The notes: generated by a model not told the origin, from the sequence alone. 64,000 nt of DNA from Isoetes taiwanensis (GCA_021234155.1 JAJEKV010000026.1:556001-620000), one strand, 5' to 3'. Counted from the first letter of the stretch, positions 25,131 to 37,420 are shown. Program-made: numbers and translations.

Positions 25131-26024
25131 TTCAATATTGTGCCAAGACAAGAACCTTGACTCTTGGATTTTAAAGTCGTTCCTTCTCCTTGTGATGAAG
25201 ATTCAGGCAGTTAATTATGTTGCAATCTCAGAGCCAGGCTTACTATTTTTCTTCTACTACTTCTTACACGCAGCTTTGCTTACATGCATTTTAGATCGCT
25301 TCTTCTGTTAAAAATAGCATTCTTTTCTGATCTTTTGCACCTTGGTGCAGGGTGTCTTAGAGGCAGAAGAAGTATTTCCCTTATTCTGGGATGGATATAA
25401 TGCTTGCAACATGCATGGGAAATCCTTTGTGAGTTAATAGCCTCTTTAAGATGATTCATAATTCAGCAAGATAAGAATGGCTTTGGCAGATGTTGACGAC
25501 GTAGAAACCTTGTCAAATTTTTATGCCTGTTTTTAGTTAATGCTTTTGTGTCCTGCATCTTCTCTTCTATTTTATCTTAGATTTTGAGTCTCCTTGGTCT
25601 TTGTGAGATGTCAACTTGGGAACTCTTTTGAACTTTTTTTTTCAATCATCCATAACAAGCTTCAACATATCCTTGCTTCACTTTAGCATTGTTCATTCTG
25701 AGTTCACTTTCGATTTGGCATTAGTATGACGAGCTCTATTGTTCCATCTATTATAACTCTAGGAAACATTACATTTATAGATGCTACTTTTTCATTGAAT
25801 CCATTGAGGTTACATAACCCTCACAAGGTCCGTTCTCTCTTCAACTTCATTACGTAAACAAGATGCCAAGCCTGAATAAGCATTTCAAGCATTAATTTTG
25901 AGATCTCAGAGATCTTCTCTTTAGGTTCTGCAATGTAATCAGGTTTACTTGTTACAGGATTTAGTGTTTCGTGTAACGACACTTTTTTTTTGCATTATGA
26001 AACTTGAAATTAATGCATGCTACT

Positions 26025-27136
26025 TGTGACGCTCCCAGAATATATACGACCCTCGGACGTATACATACGGGGACTTTCCCCTCCCATGGCGATCATATCA
26101 CCATGAGCAGGGCCCTCCGTCTGTTTCGGGCCATCTATGGAATGAGGCCCGAAGAAGGACACGAAGGGGTCATTCGGCCCACGCCTTCAATGGGACTCCT
26201 ACGTCGCGGAAGCATGAATACAAGGGTTAGCACACAGCACGAATATACATAAATAACCACCACGAAGGGTGGCGCATCCATCCAAAATACCAACGGCATA
26301 GAATATGCATCTAATCCTAAGCGCCCAAACCCGGGTTCTACCCGGCTCGGACTCGGTGAGGATTGGCCCGGGCCGGGCCTCAAGAAGATCGGCCAGGAGT
26401 CTTGGCATGGCGTTGGCGGCATAGAACATCGACTAGGGTTGTCCACTCCATCCGCCCCTCCACATGCACACTTTGCGGATGGGTCAATTCATGCTATGGC
26501 CGGCTATAGCCCAGGAGAAGCGGGTTCAAGGGATCACCCTTTTTGAGCCTACTCGGGTTCATGGCGCCTGGTCCAGATGAGGCAGGTCGGCGTCCCCCTT
26601 CGGAGAATCCACGCAGTGGTTCCATGGGTGAGCTAGAGAATACGTGCCGCATCCGCTGACCCCGCATCCGTACCAGGCTTACTCACCTAAATCTACTCAA
26701 AGTGCAAGGTGCTCCATACGGATCACCTCTACACCCCGGGAGTGTCGGACCCATGCCGGCCCCTCGTGGCCAGGCTATCGGGCCCTAGCCCTTGTAGGAG
26801 TCTCCGGGGAGCCTTGTATGCTTTCGTGCAAGACCCCACCCCTCATGTCTGCTTGTGTTCCTTATGCGGTGCTAAGCCGGACCATAGCATCTAGGACCCG
26901 GTGGGCTCTTGTGCCTGAGCCGCAATTAATGGGACTCTGAGGGCTATCTAGGAGCAAACTACAATACACGGTTCGAGAGGTCTCTACCTCCCCCGTAATC
27001 CCCGTTTGGTCAGTTAAACAAAGAACTAACAATCCATCCTTTCGAGAGTAAGAACCCGAATTGAATATAAAGAGAACTTGCTTGTACAATCAAGGGTTAG
27101 TTTCTATGATTGAATCACAAAGAGAGGCAGAGAAAC
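26025..27136 (-). repeat. Inverted partial LTR (left outer arm)
   Basis: It begins TGTGACGCTCCCAGAATATA and is the reverse complement of the 3' LTR end. The outer 270 bp match the 3' LTR almost base for base. It covers about the last 1.1 kb of the 1.6-kb LTR and lacks the first ~470 bp (the likely U3). Confidence 0.9.
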
Positions 27137-28190
27137 TAACCCTTGATTGTACAAGCAAGTCTCTCTTTATATTCAATTCGGGTTCTTACTCCGAAAGGAT
27201 GGATTGTTAGTTTTGTTTAACTGGGATCAAACGGGGATTACGGGGGTAGAGACCTCTGAACCGTGCGGTATTGTAGTTTGCTCCTAGATAGCGCCCCTGT
27301 AGAGTCCCATTAATTGCGGCCTTGCACAAGAGCCCACGGGTCCTAGATGCTATGGTCCGCTTAGCACCGCATAAGGAACACAAAGGGTGACATGAGGGGT
27401 GGGGTCTTGCACAGCATACAAGGCTCCCGAGACTCCTACAAAGGGGCTAGGCGAGGCTTGGCCACGAGAGGGCCGGGTATGGGTCCGACACTCGGTGTAG
27501 AGGTGTGATCCGGATGGAGCACCTTTGCACTTTGAGTAGATTTAGGTGAGTAAGTCAAAACGGATGCGGGGCCGATGCACGATTCTAGCTCACCCATGGA
27601 ACCACCGTGATTCTCGAAGGACGCCTCGACCGCCTCCACTCCTGACCAAGGCCATGAACCCGAGTAGGCTCAAAAAGGGTGATCCCTTGAACCTGTTCTC
27701 CCAAGGCTATAGCGGGGCCATAGCATGAATTGACCCATCTGCAAAGTGTACGTGAGGGGCGGATGGAGTGGACAACCCTAGCCGATGTTCTATGCCAGCC
27801 AACGCCATGCCAAGACTCCTGGCCTGGCTGATCTCTTGAGGCCCAAACACAAACCAATCCTCACCGAGTCCGAGCCGGGTAGAACCCGGTTTTGGGCGTT
27901 TAGGATTAGATGCATATTCTATGCCGCTGGTATTTTGATGGATGCGCCCACCCTTTCGTGGTGGTTATTTATGTATATTCGTACGCGGTGCTAACCCTTG
28001 TATTCATGCTTCCGCGATTTAGGAGTCCCATTGAAGGCGTAATGAATGACTTTCAGGTCCTTCTTCGGGCCTCATTCCATAGATGGCCCAAAATGCATTT
28101 GAGGGGCCCCGCCATGGTGATATGATCGCCATGGAGGGGAAAGTCCCCGATGTATACGCCCGAGGGTCGATATATTTCCGGTTTGCCACA
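27131..28190 (+). repeat. Partial 5' LTR, head to head with the inverted arm
   Basis: Direct-orientation copy of the same LTR part, starting at AGAAACTAACCC and ending in TTTGCCACA. It differs from the other two copies by many clustered small substitutions and indels. It also lacks the first ~500 bp of the LTR. Confidence 0.9.
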
Positions 28191-28191
28191 A

Positions 28192-28214
28192 AGTAGAGTC
28201 AGAGCCGTGATTTC
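28192..28214 (+). promoter_or_regulatory. Degenerate primer-binding site (initiator tRNA-Met type)
   Basis: Two bases after the 5' LTR end the sequence reads TAGAGTCAGAGCC and continues to GATTTCG. It resembles TGGTATCAGAGCC...GGTTTCG, the complement of plant initiator tRNA-Met, with a few changes. Confidence 0.6.
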
Positions 28215-30380
28215 GTTGCTCGAATCATAGCACCGCCAAACACTAACTCGTAGCACGGTGGTTAGGAGGAGGCTAAGTCAATGTGTCGTTAGCCTCTTTG
28301 TTGTTTGGCTTGGTGTTAGGTTAAGTTAGGAAATTGTAGCTTTGAAGTGGAGGGCCCAAGATTGGAGGCCCTAACGGTGTCGGGGGTAGCTCAAATGACT
28401 AAGATGATGGTTCCATTGATCGGGCGATTCGAATTACCCTAGAACAGCTTAACTTTAGGCTTAAAAATGGTCAATGGCAGGCCCAAAAACAAACTCCTAC
28501 CGCCGCTTGCTTTTGGAGTTTTGTAGTCGGGCCCGAATTTGTCGGCGCCCGACCCGTCAGGACCGAAGTCAACGCTGGCCCGCCAGGTCAACTCGGGCAG
28601 CTTGCTTTTCGGACGACGCCTGGTCGAAGCTTAAGGTCATTATAATCACCGATCGGCCCGAAGTAGGTTGAGTAGCGTATTTCCGCCATATAATTTTTTT
28701 TAATAATAAAATTTCGAAGTTAATAAGGAAAAAATAAAAAAAAAAACAAAATTTGAAATTTCAAAAGTTAAGTGGCCGTTTAGCAAACCATTTCTTGTCA
28801 TTTGCTTTTGCTTCAGCGCCTCAACGCTGAGCCGCCCTCGCCATCGCCACCCGGCCAGGACCTTGCTCCTGCGCCCTTGTGCCTTGTGCATCTTAAGCCC
28901 CCCTTTGCCATTCCCTTTGCCCTCGCCTCACTATCCGCTATGGCCATCACCAAGAGCGCTCGGGATCCAACTACCTTGAGCATCGTGGAGATCTACGCCA
29001 TGATTGCTAAGCACATGGCTAAGGCCCGACCCTCATTGATATATTGTTAGATGTCTTTGGTGAGCGGGTTTGAGAACAACGATAGGATTCCATATCCTAT
29101 CTATCACTTCTCGTAACCATTCTTGATCCGGTGAACCTTCGCCCGACTCTCTATACCATTGTTGAGCAAGCGACATGGTCATGATGCTCATCAAATTTAT
29201 CCTCCCGGCGGGAAGGCCATACAGAGGAGGAAGATAGTGATGAGGCGGGCCGTATTAGGGGGTTTGGCGGGAAGAAGATGATCATAGGGAGATTGAGAGG
29301 GCGATCGGCGGCCCGTGGAAGGAATACAGTACCTCGGGGGCGGCTTTGGCGTCATTGATGGCGAGCCATTGAGGTTCCCCATACCCGGCTGGGATGAGGA
29401 TTCCAACGATTTTGTATGGGGAGAAATCGATATCAAGATAGACTATCGATAACCATTCGGGATAGACATGGGTCTGCGACCCCACCGGGTACCATGCCGA
29501 ACTTAATCGCCGTGTCTTGTGACCCAACTTTTTGCTCAGATTCGGGAAGATCCGAGGAGGGCCCAGGGAAGAACGGGAAAAAGCTTGAAGGGAGGAGCGG
29601 GACCGGCAAGACCAGTAAGGACCGGCGAGATGGAGGAGCATCCGGGAGTGGCCGGGCCCAACTCGACGCACTGCATCATATAAGCCCGAAGAAGGTGTAG
29701 CCCATAAGGCCTATGCTCAGCAAAAGAGAAACTAAAAGACCGCTTCTGGGCTTTTGGGAAGAAGATGAGTGTCGATCGGAGGCGTAAAGCAGCCACGGGT
29801 GGATAGCTCCCGACCGCCATTGGGGCAGAAGACGCGTTCGCGATCGATGGAGTCACCGAAAAGCCCGGGCAATGTAGGAAGCCTCACGTGCACCGAATTT
29901 ATCGCGGGCCTGGCGGAAATCCGCAAGTTCCGCAAGTCTACTGTGAGTTTCCCGATTAGGAAGCTACCCCCTTGCAGGTTGGTAATGCGGAGATCGCGCA
30001 GCTCAAGACCGACCTCCCGCTTCCGCATTCTTTGTAATTTTGGCCTCCAAGAGGTCGCCGGCCTACTTGCAGCACTTTTGGTGACGCCAATCTTTTGCGC
30101 CGATCCACGCGAAGTAGTGGTCACCATAATGCCTAAGGATTTGGCCCTCGCCCGCAGGATACGGGGGGAGCATCCTTAGCATCTTTGCGGAGCTCCGCAA
30201 TTGTAAATATTTTTCTGTAATATTTAATAAAGAGACTTTTATTTTGAATTACAAAGTTTAATGGTTTTTATCTTAATAATAAACTAAAGTGCTGACGTCA
30301 GCTTTTTAAAAAAGGGTTTAAAAGGGGACTTTTAAGGGTTATTTCAAACGTTTCTTTTCCTCTCTCCTCCCTTCTAGCGC
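28215..30380 (+). other. First part of unknown block between primer-binding site and gag
   Basis: The segment carries broken coding-like frames, for example 28941-29050 (MAITKSARDPTTLSIVEIY) and, around 29320-29490, GVIDGEPLRFPIP and DFVWGEIDIKIDY. I recognise no family. At 30300-30380 an A/G-then-pyrimidine-rich stretch precedes an ATG in CCATGG context. Confidence 0.35.
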
Positions 30381-30381
30381 C

Positions 30382-31243
30382 ATGGCAGCGCCACGACCTT
30401 GCCACTGGTACCATGATGGAGAGAAATGGGATCCACAAGTTCCCTTCGACCTGCTGCAACCTTTGCTATGCCAACGCATAGACCTCCTCACAAGTATGCA
30501 GCGGCATCCGGATTACGCCGGATTCCTTGACTTCTACATGGAGGAAATGCTTCCTCTGTGTATTCCTCTGGGGGATCCTCCCCAATTGTATTTGGAGCGG
30601 GAGATAGTCCGGCAGATGTTAGGCGGGGACACACATGCTTATGACGTCTGAGAAGGGAAACTCCGATGGGGGTAAACACCGCCAAGTGGTCCAAGATCGG
30701 GGCGGCAATATCCGAAGCTTCTTTTTAGCCCTAGCCATCCTCATGGACCAATACGTTGAGGATGAAACCTTGCCTGTAGAGAAGGGCAAACTGCCTGAGT
30801 CCTCCGAGGAGGGGGATGATGAGCATATAGGTATGGGCGACTTTGCCCGTTGGAAAGAGCTAGCGGAGGAGTTACCACCGCGCCGTGAACAAGCTATAGG
30901 CTTGTCAGGGTTAGACGGCCTTCCAGTTATCTATCACCAAGGGCAAGAGTACCTTCTCTTGGATGATATTATCTGGACGTATCATATGGTGGCGGATTCG
31001 GACGCAAGCGCAAAGACCATGTACTTTACGAAGCCGGAGTATTGTATGGATGATTTTATCAATTTCACTTCTCCGAGCTTCCTCCCGAGGTGCACCCGGT
31101 TTGCCAGTTCCGGCCAGGAGACCATAGAGCCGGCGGAGACTCTATTACGCCTTCGAGACCGCGGATGGGGGAACCGGCCGCGAACTCCGCACGGATGCCT
31201 TTCACGGCTATGGGACCTCACGTTCAAACATCAATATGGTTGA
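30382..31243 (+). pseudogene. Unknown protein carried in the chromovirus, frameshifted near 30640
   Basis: Frame one (30382-30651) starts MAAPRPCHWYHDGEKWDPQV; frame two (30635-31243) continues with MSE-rich acidic sequence (KLPESSEEGDDEHIGMGDF, then LPVIYHQGQEYLLLDDIIW). The join near 30640 looks like one frameshifted protein of about 290 residues. I do not recognise the family. The bias and length suggest real ancestral coding. It lies before gag, where Ty3 elements normally have no gene. Confidence 0.4.
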
Positions 31244-31985
31244 GGTTCCCTCCCGACTCAGACGATGAGGGTGAAGATTTATATCATAACCTAAGACAAG
31301 AAGAACAGGAGCTCAAGGAGGAAGAAGTCTCCATGGGCTTGGATAAGAAGTGGCAAACATTCGAGACTTCTGAAAGGGAAGGTCTTTGGGTAACCACCTG
31401 CGGATTTTTTTTTGTCGGCCTTCCGACGGGGCAAGTTCTCTTCATAGCCAGGGATCTGGGCAGGCTGAAGCTTCATGGTGGGCCCTCAGGTGCACTTTCT
31501 ACACTTGGCCGCCCAAGAAAGCTTCCCTATCGTCACGTTTACTTATGTACTTCGACGACGCCGGGATCTCACCAGCTGACGGCCTTGGGTCCGGGATATT
31601 GCCTTGGATGGGAATGAAGCTCCTCACGGCAGCCAGCCCCATTGGCCGTTGCATATCCACCCGAGGTTGCATCTATTGCGCCCGCCAAGAGAACCCCAGG
31701 GTAACAACTCTGGCTGACACCGACCGCCTCCATCACCTCCTAGGGCCAGGGATAAAGAGGCAGGGCCTAGTTCCTAGACTGATTGTGCTATACAATTTTT
31801 GTTTATATAGATATATATACGTGTATTTATGAGATTTTGGATTGGCAACTGTTTGGACCAAATTGAAAAATGGTGTACCTTATTTACTTATTAAATACAA
31901 AGTTCTCTTGATAAGTATAACTGAATTGTTTCTTTTATGACATCCTCTTCAAAAGCATTAAAGTAGAATATAGTGGCATTACAAA

Positions 31986-32411
31986 ATGTTCTCTATTCAT
32001 TTTAACTATGTTGCAGAGGAAACCATTTGGGAATATGAGGAGAGAATCACCGATATGGTTAGGAGAGACGATCCCGGACCACCGGATCAAGACTATGGCC
32101 AGAGATATGGTGAATATCCAGAGTGGGAGGAAGGCTATGAGATCGAACCACCGCCACCAGGAGAGCCCTACGACCCTAACAAAGGGCTGGAGATAGTTAA
32201 CATCCTTAGGGACCGAGCTCTCGAAGATCTGAAGATGACCCTGTGCCGTATTTGGGACTATTGGAATATGAGCAGGCACGAGGCTTTCGAGGATGCCAAC
32301 GACCACCTTTGGCAACTCTTTTATGCTATGCGAAGGCTTTTTAACCTTCTCATTATCAGCCCAACATGGGAATACCAAGCAATCATTGTCCAAGCCCGGG
32401 CACGCTTATAA
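31986..32411 (+). CDS. Unknown acidic/proline-rich protein segment before gag
   Basis: The frame contains TIWEYEERITDMVRRDD, a Tyr/Pro/Glu-rich stretch (EIEPPPPGEPYDPNKGLEI) and an amphipathic end (WDYWNMSRHEAFEDANDHLW). An intron-like acceptor (CTATGTTGCAG) sits at 32007-32017, so the coding part may begin there and be joined to sequence near 31600. A possible poly(A) region lies at about 32600-32620. I recognise no domain. Confidence 0.35.
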   Translation: MFSIHFNYVAEETIWEYEERITDMVRRDDPGPPDQDYGQRYGEYPEWEEGYEIEPPPPGEPYDPNKGLEIVNILRDRALEDLKMTLCRIWDYWNMSRHEAFEDANDHLWQLFYAMRRLFNLLIISPTWEYQAIIVQARARL

Positions 32412-33089
32412 ACTCGTCCGAATGCGGAGAGTACCGCTTACGCGATCCTCGCACTTCTTCGCCAACCCCTAGGCCTGATCCCTTCCGTATATTTTCTTTG
32501 TTCTTTGTTATACGGCGTAGTAGAACTTTAAAAGTTTCCATCGTATCATACCTACTTGTGTCTTAACCCATGTACCAATCAACTTGTTGTTGTACTCAAC
32601 TTGAATGAAATAAAAAATATTGTCTTGTTTGTATATTCTTTTTTGTCTCGATTATTTTAAAGGGATTGTACATTGATGTAAATCGCTTATATATTCATGA
32701 ATGCTCCCTATAGGCGGTTAATGAACGCTTTGGCAAACACCCTCCAACATAAGTAGGCTCACCCCCTGAAACAGGAATTGATGTTAATGAAAAGGCAACT
32801 CGCTAATTACAGGCCTATGTGTTGCATACCAATCCACCGCAACAAACTCGAGGAGGACGGACCGAATTACCTCCCGACCATTGAGCCCACCGCACAACAG
32901 ACCATCTCCTCCCGAGCTAGCCCCTGCACTGCACAAAGGAGGACTCATGCTAAAGCGTCATCGGTTCCTCTAAGGACGCCGCTTCCTCACATTCAACCAC
33001 TTTGTGTCTTACGGGTCATCGCTATCGGGGCAGTGACCATTCGAGGCGAAGGATAAGGAATACCGAAAAACCGTTGATACTTGCCATAA

Positions 33090-33900
33090 TTAGTATATGG
33101 AAGAACCTGGAAGTTGGCTCAATTTGATGGGAAATCCAGAGGAGGCTTGAATGCGTAATCTTGGTTGGACTAAATGAAGGAGTTTGGGAAGTCCTATGGA
33201 ATGACGGAGAAGGATACTGAGGGGAAGGTTGCCACCACCAACCTTACCGAGCTGCCCGTGATTTGGTGGAAGGGTTATGCGAGCTAAGCACTTGGACAGG
33301 GAGCAGTGCAAGTTCAAGAAGTTCGCTAAGGCTTTCAAATCGCGATACGCGTGCCTCGGCGCACAAATGCCAATGTATTCGCACCTTCTACAAGGTTGGA
33401 ACAGAAGGGCATGTCCGCTCAGGCCTACACGGATGAATTTATGCGCTTTGAGGTTGTATGTACCGTGAATGAATGAAAAAGGGCGAGAGGGCTACATTGA
33501 AGGGTTGGCCCCATCCATTAAACGCATGGTCAAGGCCATAGACCCAAAAAAAGAGGTGAGGCTAAGCTAAGGCATTAAGCCTCGAGGAGGACACGCCAAG
33601 GAACCAAGATCCGCGACCTGCTCCTTACTCGCGCAGCCCACGCCGGCCCACGCCTTACAAACCCCGCTCGCCAAGTCTGGGGGCCCTCAAAGACAATTCT
33701 TACGGACGCCAGAGAAGAAAGAAAGCCTTTTTAGCACGCCAGATAATGAGAACAATGCCGGCAAGGAAGTTGGGGCCTCTTACATCCATTCCTAAAGAGG
33801 CCAGAGAACAGCCTCACGGGATAAGGCATGCTACAGGTGTATGAGGCCTGGACACTTCATGCGTAAGCGCCCCTTTACGCCACGCATCGCCACGCAGACG
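33090..33900 (+). pseudogene. Ty3 gag remnant with CCHC zinc knuckle
   Basis: Broken frames give KLAQFDGKSRG, EFGKSYGMTEKDTEG and FKKFAKAFKSRYACLG, which fit the retrotransposon gag domain (W-rich core followed by F..F...F). About 33823-33870 encodes CYRCMRPGHFMRK, a zinc knuckle whose last Cys is lost. Multiple frameshifts. Confidence 0.7.
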
Positions 33901-33959
33901 CCTACCGCCATGGCCGACCTTTGATTGGGAAGACATCGAGTCCAATCTCCCCACTGGGA

Positions 33960-35330
33960 GGACGAGGCTCCCGAAAGTACATTCACGGGGCAGTGCCTCA
34001 TATTCTTGCCGCTATAGAAACAGTAACGCTGAAAGTCACTTTCTCGTTATTTCTACAATAGGCCAAGTAGACAAGAAGCCCTTCATAATTTTGATGGACA
34101 CTGGGTAGTAACGATAATTTTGCTTCTCCTAGAATGGCCCGTGCACCGAAATGAAACGTTGAGATCCCGACCTAAGCCACCACATTAGCCGCTGGTAAGA
34201 TCGCACACACTCATGGTCATTATTAACCTTAAGATGCAGTTGCTGTGTGCCGGTTGCCTTGGGTGCCGAAGTTAATGGACATTGGCAAATATGATCTTAT
34301 TGTTGGAATGGAGTTTTTAGCATCCGCCAAGGCCAACATAGACCGTGGAGAAACGGGAGGTCACCTTCAACGCCGCTAATGGAGCACGCGGTGACTATAA
34401 AAGGTGATTCATTCCACTCGCTATGCAACCGATGTCAATAAACAAGTTAGAAAAAGCTATACGCAGGAATGAACTCCTTTGCCTCATTAAACTTGCCTCC
34501 ATTGAGTCCGACTCAAGCGAAGCAAGTAATCGACGCCTTTAGCACTGCACATTGCTAACCTTCTTCGAGAATTTAGCGATCTTTTTCCGTGATGAGATCC
34601 ACAAGCTTCCTCCTTTCGTGAGGGGTAGAATGTGAAATAACTCTTGAACCGGGTACTAAGCCTACCAAAGAAGGCCCCGTCACCGAATGAGCTCCTCCCG
34701 AGTTAGCGGAGCTTAAGAAACAACTACAAGAGTTATTGAGCACGGGGTTTATTCGCCTAGTGTTTCACCATTTGGCTCCTATTCTTTTTTGTCAAGAAGA
34801 AAGATGGCTCCTTAAGGATGTGTATTGATTATAGGCAACTCAATAAGCATACCATCAAGAATCGCTATGCTTTGCCTTAGGCGATGATCTTATGGACCCA
34901 GTTACAAGGAACAAAAAATTTCTCAAAGATTGATTTGCGCCCGGATACCATCGATAAGGATAAAGGAGGAGGACATTCATAAGTCCGCTTTTCGCACTGT
35001 GATATGGGCATTATGAGTTTACCGTCATGCCTTTTGATTGACCAATGCCCCGCAACGCTTATGCGGTTGATGAATGACATCTTCCGCCCATACCGGATGA
35101 CTTTGTTGTCATTTTCTTTGATGACATTCTCATCTATAGTAAACCTTGCAAGAACATGAACAACATCTTTGATTGGCTTTGCGAAGCTAAGACGCCATCA
35201 CTCTTTGCCAAGTTTTCTAAATGCAAGTTCGCCACTCGAGGGTCGACTATTTGGGGCATATTATTTCAGCAGAAGGAATTGCTACGGACCAGCCAAGATA
35301 GAAGCAAAGAAAGGATTGGCCCATTCCAAA
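33960..35330 (+). pseudogene. Ty3 protease and reverse transcriptase remnant
   Basis: The protease part is heavily decayed: its active-site region falls near 34090-34110, with YDLIVGMEF downstream near 34290-34320. The RT is recognisable from about 34740: a [17 protein letters not shown] stretch (34820-34870), then DFVVIFFDDILIYS near 35096-35140, which keeps the Asp-Asp pair. Roughly one small indel every 20-60 bp destroys the frame. Confidence 0.75.
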
Positions 35331-35334
35331 GCTA

Positions 35335-35793
35335 ATGTTTGAGAGGTCCCGAGTTTCTTGGGACTCAGGATATTATAGGAAATTTGTTAAGGATTTTGCA
35401 ACAATTGCCGCACCTCTTACTAATCTCACAAGGCATGAGAAAGTGAAGGATTGGATGGAACATTGGAAAGCAAAAGTCCAACTCAGCTTTCAGAAGCTCA
35501 AGAATGCTTTAACATCTACACCGGTCCTCACCTTGCCTGGTCCTGAAAAGGATAAATCGGTAGCCACCGATGCTAGTAAGATAGCTACCGGTGGAGTCTT
35601 AATGCAGGAAGGGAGAGTTGTTGCCTACGATTCAAAGAAGATGAATGATACAGAGCAGCGATATCCTACCCATGATCAGGAGTTGCTGGCAGTTGTTCGT
35701 GCTCTCCGTATTTGGAGACACTACCTTCTTGGTAGAAGGTTTCACTCGACACGGATCATCGAGTCTCGCTATCTATCCACCCACCAAATCTAA
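35335..35793 (+). pseudogene. Ty3 RT thumb and RNase H remnant
   Basis: An open frame of 152 codons reads YYRKFVKDFATIAAPLTNLT (RT connection), then VATDASKIATGGVLMQ (RNase H first Asp), then RYPTHDQELLAVVRALRIWR (catalytic Glu block). The frame is lost after HYLLGRRF near 35740; the C-terminal HxSL and ADALSRHP parts follow in another frame at 35814-35910. Confidence 0.85.
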
Positions 35794-35813
35794 ATCTCCA
35801 CCGCCGAAGATGG

Positions 35814-36299
35814 ATGGAATTCCTCGAGGAATATGACTTCGGAGATTGTATACAAGCCAGAAAGCACAATGTGGTTGCGAATGCTTTGTCACGCCATCCC
35901 TTCATAACCCGACCCATTGTAACGCCATTTCCACACTCACCAAATGAAGTTTGGGAAGCAGATAGAACTGACCCTCGCCACGATCCCGAATTTTGTAATA
36001 TTTGGGAAAGTTTGGGTAAGGAAGCCCGTACCAATAAAGAACGTGAAGCATTCCGTTCATATAAGAAAGAGGGCAATTTGTTATATCACAAAGATAAGTT
36101 GTGTGTTCCAGCGACTTCAGGAGTGCGAAAGCTGATTCTCCATGACACACACAACAGCCCTATAGCGGGACATGCGGGTTTTATGAAAACTTACTTTAAG
36201 ATCCGCTCCAGCTATTTTTGGCCTTCGATGAAGAAGGATATTGCTAGGTACATCAAGCGTTGTCGGGTTTGTAAACAAACCAAGGTCGAAAGCAATTAA
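35814..36299 (+). pseudogene. Ty3 RNase H end and integrase zinc-finger domain
   Basis: It starts with the end of RNase H (HNVVANALSRHPF) and a spacer. The integrase HHCC finger follows: HDTHNSPIAGHAGFMKTY gives the two His, and CRVCKQTK gives the two Cys. The frame stops at 36297-36299, just before the catalytic core, which continues in a new frame. Confidence 0.85.
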
Positions 36300-36313
36300 G
36301 AGTTCCAGGGGAG

Positions 36314-36946
36314 TTGCAACCTTTGGATGTGCCCAATGCCAAGTGGGAAGTCATAACCATGGATTTCATTGTGGGCCTTCCACGCACTCTCCGTGGATAT
36401 GATGCATTAATGGTCGTGGTCGACAAATTATCAAAGATGGCTCACTTCCTGCCATGTCGCACCACGGACACCGCCTTCGACACCGCCTTGCTCTTTGCAA
36501 AAGAAATTTTCAGGTTGTACGGGATGCCGAGAGTAATTGTATCAGATAGAGATCCTAAGTTTGTCAGTGCATTCTGGAAGGATTTCTTCGCCACCATCCA
36601 GACCAAACTTGCCATGAGTACAGCTTACCATCCTCAGACAGATGGTCAAACAGAACGTGTCAATCGTATTATCGAAGATATGCTACGAAGCTATGTATGG
36701 AGTAAACAGTCACAATGGGCGGATTATATTTATCTGGTAGAGTTCGCCTATAACAGTACAAAGCAGGAGTCTTCAAAGATGTCTCCCTTCATGATAAATT
36801 ATGGCTATCAATGTCTTACTCCAGACACGTGGCATAACCCTGTTTCTAAAGTGGAGGTCTCTCAACAGCTCCTTTTAGAAATGCAGGCCTTGGTGGAGGA
36901 AGTTCGGGGTTACTTATTGGCCGCGACGCAATGTCGAAGAGTCTAG
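36314..36946 (+). pseudogene. Ty3 integrase catalytic core
   Basis: A 210-codon open frame shows the full DDE set: TMDFIVGLPR (first Asp), VIVSDRDPKFVSAFWKDF (second Asp) and YHPQTDGQTERVNRIIEDM (Glu). This is the best preserved part of the element. It stops before the C-terminal GPF/Y module, whose remnants (GPFRITERVG, LHKVFHVSLL) follow up to about 37170 in other frames. Confidence 0.88.
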
Positions 36947-37039
36947 CGGATAAGCACCGAACCCCACGAATCTTCAGTGTGGGCTTAATCAGTTTGGCTT
37001 AAGATCAAAGTAAAACAAGCCAAGCTTAAAATTGGTAAC

Positions 37040-37420
37040 TGTAAGAAGTTGGCACCCAGATGGGCTGGCCCGTTCAGGATTACTGAACGCGTGGGAGAAC
37101 AGGCATATCGCTTGGACTTGCCACCCCGCTTGAAGATCCACAAGGTCTTTCACGTGAGTCTTCTGAAGCAACACACCCCCGATGGGAGGAGGTTTTGGAT
37201 ACCCCAACTCTCCTAGAAATGATCAAGAGCAGTTTGGAAATAGTGCCCAAGCTCTTCTTGATCGAAAGCTTACAAAACAGACTGAAGGACTCAAATGTTG
37301 CAATACTTGGTCAAGTGGAAGCACTTACCGATTGAAGATGCTACGGGTGATGAAGATAGACCTTGAGAAGCACTATCCGGACTTCATGCGGGAATCTCAG
37401 GGCCGCACCATCAACGATGC
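37040..37420 (+). pseudogene. Integrase C-terminal module and chromodomain remnant
   Basis: Frames around 37060-37170 hold the GPF/Y-like module. At 37255-37395 the sequence encodes LLDRKLTKQTEGL, QYLVKWKHLPIEDATG and DLEKHYPDF in changing frames. This is the chromodomain core that defines chromoviruses, which in the known family steers integration to heterochromatin. Confidence 0.75.

Noticed and set aside
26004-28125. Several frames of 60-100 codons on both strands
   Set aside because: They lie in LTR copies and repeat between the inverted arms; they are not genes.
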